In this document: positions 7,651 through 9,073 of the stretch, in pieces
Layout of the letters: every line of letters starts with the position of its first letter
Position numbering within the stretch: position 1 is the first letter of the stretch
The notes under the pieces: generated by a model
Told to the model about the DNA's origin: nothing
The model's input: the letters and a program-made list of their open reading frames with translations, nothing else
Databases searched by the model: none
Made by a program: the position numbers and the translations under genes
Assembly (NCBI GenBank): GCA_020848855.1
Contig: JADLHH010000089.1
Coordinates: forward strand, 1-9,073
Reading direction: 5' to 3'
Source: Anaerolineae bacterium
Lineage (GTDB): Bacteria; Chloroflexota; Anaerolineae; Aggregatilineales; Phototrophicaceae
DNA length: 9,073 nt

Positions 7651-7980
7651 TTACCAGTCTTTCTCGATCACCAGTTCGCCGTAGCTCACGATGATTTCGA
7701 ACAAATCGGTTGCCAGGACAGCAGGCTTGCGGTGCTGATTCTCACCAATTTCCATGCCAATTACATCGGCATTGAAGATGCGCGGATCGTAGTCGTCTTC
7801 GAATATTTGCCACGACAGCAGGTGAAAATCCCTGAAAATCAAGCGGAACGCCCGACCCTCGTCGTAATCAGCGATGATTTCCAGCGCGTGCGCCGCAAAA
7901 TTCAGGTTCACCTGGTTGATGAGCCATGCCCCGTCGCTCAACTTCAGGGCTTCCAGCGCCAATTCAGTTTGTGCTGTCAT
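7651..7980 (-). CDS. Small acidic protein of unknown family, possible immunity partner
   Basis: A 109-residue soluble protein that I do not recognise. It has no signal peptide or membrane segment. Visible traits: an acidic, aromatic-rich centre (FRDFHLLSWQIFEDDYDP, residues 49-66), then DVIGMEIGENQ (72-82), a TDLFEIIVSYGELVIEKDW tail (91-109), and alternating hydrophobic patterns suggesting an alpha/beta or mainly beta fold. The ATG at 7980 lies inside the end of the previous gene (17-base overlap), with GGGTGG six bases upstream, so the two are translated together. Small size, acidity, Trp/Tyr richness and the place right behind a toxin-like gene are what one expects of an immunity protein in a polymorphic-toxin system; that is inference from context and style, not a family match. 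GC is about 50% (48% and 52% in 7741-7800 and 7801-7860, hand count), lower than the kinase gene, suggesting separate origin. Confidence 0.75.
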   Translation of the reverse strand: MTAQTELALEALKLSDGAWLINQVNLNFAAHALEIIADYDEGRAFRLIFRDFHLLSWQIFEDDYDPRIFNADVIGMEIGENQHRKPAVLATDLFEIIVSYGELVIEKDW

Positions 7981-8329
7981 CGATTACCACCCATTCCTGC
8001 TCATTTCGCGGGAGATTATGCCACGCTCCTGAGTACATTACCGTACCTGATGCAATGCCGATCCGAAGTCCTCTGAAAGGATTTCCATCAGCGTCATAAA
8101 TCGGAAACGGAATACGAATGATCTGACCATTCGGTCGAATCCATACTTCCGAGCCGTCCTTGAATTGATAACGCCGATACCCGCCTTCCGTAATCGACCT
8201 GCGTTCCAGTTCCGGGTGACTGCCCAGATATTCGTCCACTTCCGCGAGAGTCCATCCATCGAGGCTGCCAAACGTGGATACCGTGCCGAATCCACCGGGA
8301 ATGCCGGTGGGTTCGCGCTTTCCCGTCAC
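7964..8329 (-). CDS. Small protein resembling a polymorphic-toxin C-terminal domain, unassigned
   Basis: A 121-residue protein with a Gly/Thr-rich N-terminus (1-22), a helix WTLAEVDEYLGSHPELERR (26-44), then a beta-rich part: YRRYQFKDGSEVWIRPNGQI (51-70), RIPFPIYDADGNP (72-84) and AWHNLPRNEQEWVVIDD (102-118). The F-x-DGSE-x-WIRPNG style, a later conserved-looking His (H104) and a WVV-type end recall C-terminal toxin domains of secreted polymorphic toxins, but I cannot place it in a named family. If it is one, it is encoded without any delivery domain. The GTG start at 8329 overlaps the ATPase stop as GTGA, implying translational coupling; no strong ribosome binding site is seen. The 3' end overlaps the next gene by 17 bases. 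GC is about 48-50% in 8041-8160 (hand count), well below the flanking genes. It could instead be an adaptor or cofactor of the ATPase. Confidence 0.7.
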   Translation of the reverse strand: MTGKREPTGIPGGFGTVSTFGSLDGWTLAEVDEYLGSHPELERRSITEGGYRRYQFKDGSEVWIRPNGQIIRIPFPIYDADGNPFRGLRIGIASGTVMYSGAWHNLPRNEQEWVVIDDSTN

Positions 8330-9073
8330 GAATGAACCTGCACCGTGAACGACAGCCGGTCGTCTTCAACCTCGGCGATGATCGTATCACCGGGCATGAA
8401 CGCATCTTCGACGATCTGCGCGCTCAAGGGGCGCGTCAGCAGGCGCTCGATGGCGCGGCGCAGCGGGCGCGCGCCGTTGATCGGGTCGAAGCCTTTTTCG
8501 AGGATCAGCGCCCGCGCCGGGTCGGTAAGCTGGAGCGTCAGCTTTTGCTCGCGCAGCCGCTTATACAGGTCGCCAAGCTGCAGGTCGAGGATTTGGCTCA
8601 GCGTGTCGGTGGACAGCGGGCGGAAGGTGACGACTTCGTCGAGCCGGTTGAGGAATTCCGGGCGGAAGAAGCGGCTCAGGTGCGCCGAATAATCGACCTC
8701 GCGCGTCGACTGCACGAAGCTGAGCGACGGGCGCGCGCCTTCTTCCGTGCCGATATTGCTGGTCATGATGAACACGGCGTGACGCGCGTCAACTTTGCCG
8801 CCGTGCGCGTCGCTCAGGCGTCCTTCGTCGAACACCTGCAGGAAAATATCGAAGACTTCCGGCGCGGCTTTCTCGACTTCGTCCAGCAGCACGACGCTGT
8901 ACGGGCGGCGGCGCAGCGCTTCGGTAAGCTGCCCGCCGCGCTGAGCGTCTTTGTAGCCGGGCGGCGAGCCGATCAGCCGGGCGACGGTATGCGCGTCGTG
9001 GAACTCGGACATGTCCAGCCGGAGCATGGCGTCGTCGCTGCCGAACAGGAAATTCGCCAGCGCCCGCGCCAAC
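8326..9073 (-). CDS. ClpB/Hsp100-type AAA+ ATPase, C-terminal part (5' end beyond the window)
   Basis: The reading frame is open to the window edge; the 249 codons in view are the second AAA+ domain from just after its Walker A motif to the end. The first residues, LARALANFLFG, are those that normally follow GKT in Hsp100 proteins. Then come LDMSEFHDAHTVARLIGSPP (second-region and pore-loop area), GYKDAQRGGQLTEALRRRPY, Walker B VVLLDEVEKA, sensor 1 IMTSNIG, arginine-finger region FFRPEFLNRLDEV and sensor 2 GARPLRRAIE, followed by the D2 small domain. Between sensor 1 and the arginine finger there is no (L/I/V)-G-(F/L) tripeptide, the loop with which ClpA, ClpC and ClpX grip ClpP; this favours a ClpB-type disaggregase or unfoldase that acts without ClpP. 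A conventional ATP-driven threading role is expected. It is the first gene visible in the train, and its stop overlaps the next start by four bases. The N-terminal and first AAA+ domains cannot be judged. Confidence 0.92.
   Translation of the reverse strand, partial: LARALANFLFGSDDAMLRLDMSEFHDAHTVARLIGSPPGYKDAQRGGQLTEALRRRPYSVVLLDEVEKAAPEVFDIFLQVFDEGRLSDAHGGKVDARHAVFIMTSNIGTEEGARPSLSFVQSTREVDYSAHLSRFFRPEFLNRLDEVVTFRPLSTDTLSQILDLQLGDLYKRLREQKLTLQLTDPARALILEKGFDPINGARPLRRAIERLLTRPLSAQIVEDAFMPGDTIIAEVEDDRLSFTVQVHS

Noticed and set aside
7644..8330. Insertion sequence or integron-type cassette carrying the two small genes
   Set aside because: I found no transposase, inverted terminal repeats, target duplication or attC-like palindrome at the edges; only the base composition differs.
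3290..9073. Calling the operon a type VI secretion locus
   Set aside because: Kinase, FHA and Clp ATPase fit the regulatory parts, but no sheath, tube, baseplate or membrane-complex gene is present and the ATPase is only partly visible.

Overview
The window looks like a chromosomal segment of a GC-rich, environmental bacterium, most plausibly a Chloroflexota (Anaerolineae-like) member. That guess rests on three things: a secreted immune-inhibitor-A/M6-type peptidase tail with a PDZ domain, a very large soluble Ser/Thr kinase-TPR protein next to a stand-alone FHA protein, and the high-GC codon use of most genes. The lineage is inference; no rRNA, tRNA or other phylogenetic marker is present.

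Layout. Two plus-strand genes occupy 1-2399: the 3' end of a large secreted peptidase-like protein, then, 17 bases downstream, a flavin amine-oxidase-type FAD oxidoreductase. They converge, with only 10-11 bases between stop codons, on a minus-strand gene train filling 2411-9073. Read in its direction of transcription, the train is: ClpB-type AAA+ ATPase (5' end off the window) > 121-aa toxin-domain-like protein > 109-aa partner of unknown family > 1324-aa Ser/Thr kinase with 22 TPRs > 125-aa FHA protein > 285-aa GNAT acetyltransferase. Junctions are a 4-base overlap, a 17-base overlap, 7 bases, 1 base and 21 bases, so the six genes are very probably one operon whose promoter lies outside the window.

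How the parts may work together. The kinase has every catalytic motif and no membrane segment. The FHA protein encoded one base behind it is the obvious phosphothreonine reader. The TPR superhelix would be the recruiting scaffold, and the Clp/Hsp100 ATPase an unfolding or disassembling machine. The TPR array is a higher-order repeat: seven exact 102-residue (306-base) units of three distinct TPR types, without one insertion or deletion. Between the ATPase and the kinase sits a two-gene pair with clearly lower GC (about 50% by hand count against 63-72% nearby). Its size, layout and sequence style resemble a toxin-immunity pair, although neither protein could be assigned to a named family by eye.

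There is no gene-free stretch longer than about 25 bases, and I saw no RNA gene, CRISPR array, insertion sequence or convincing intrinsic terminator.
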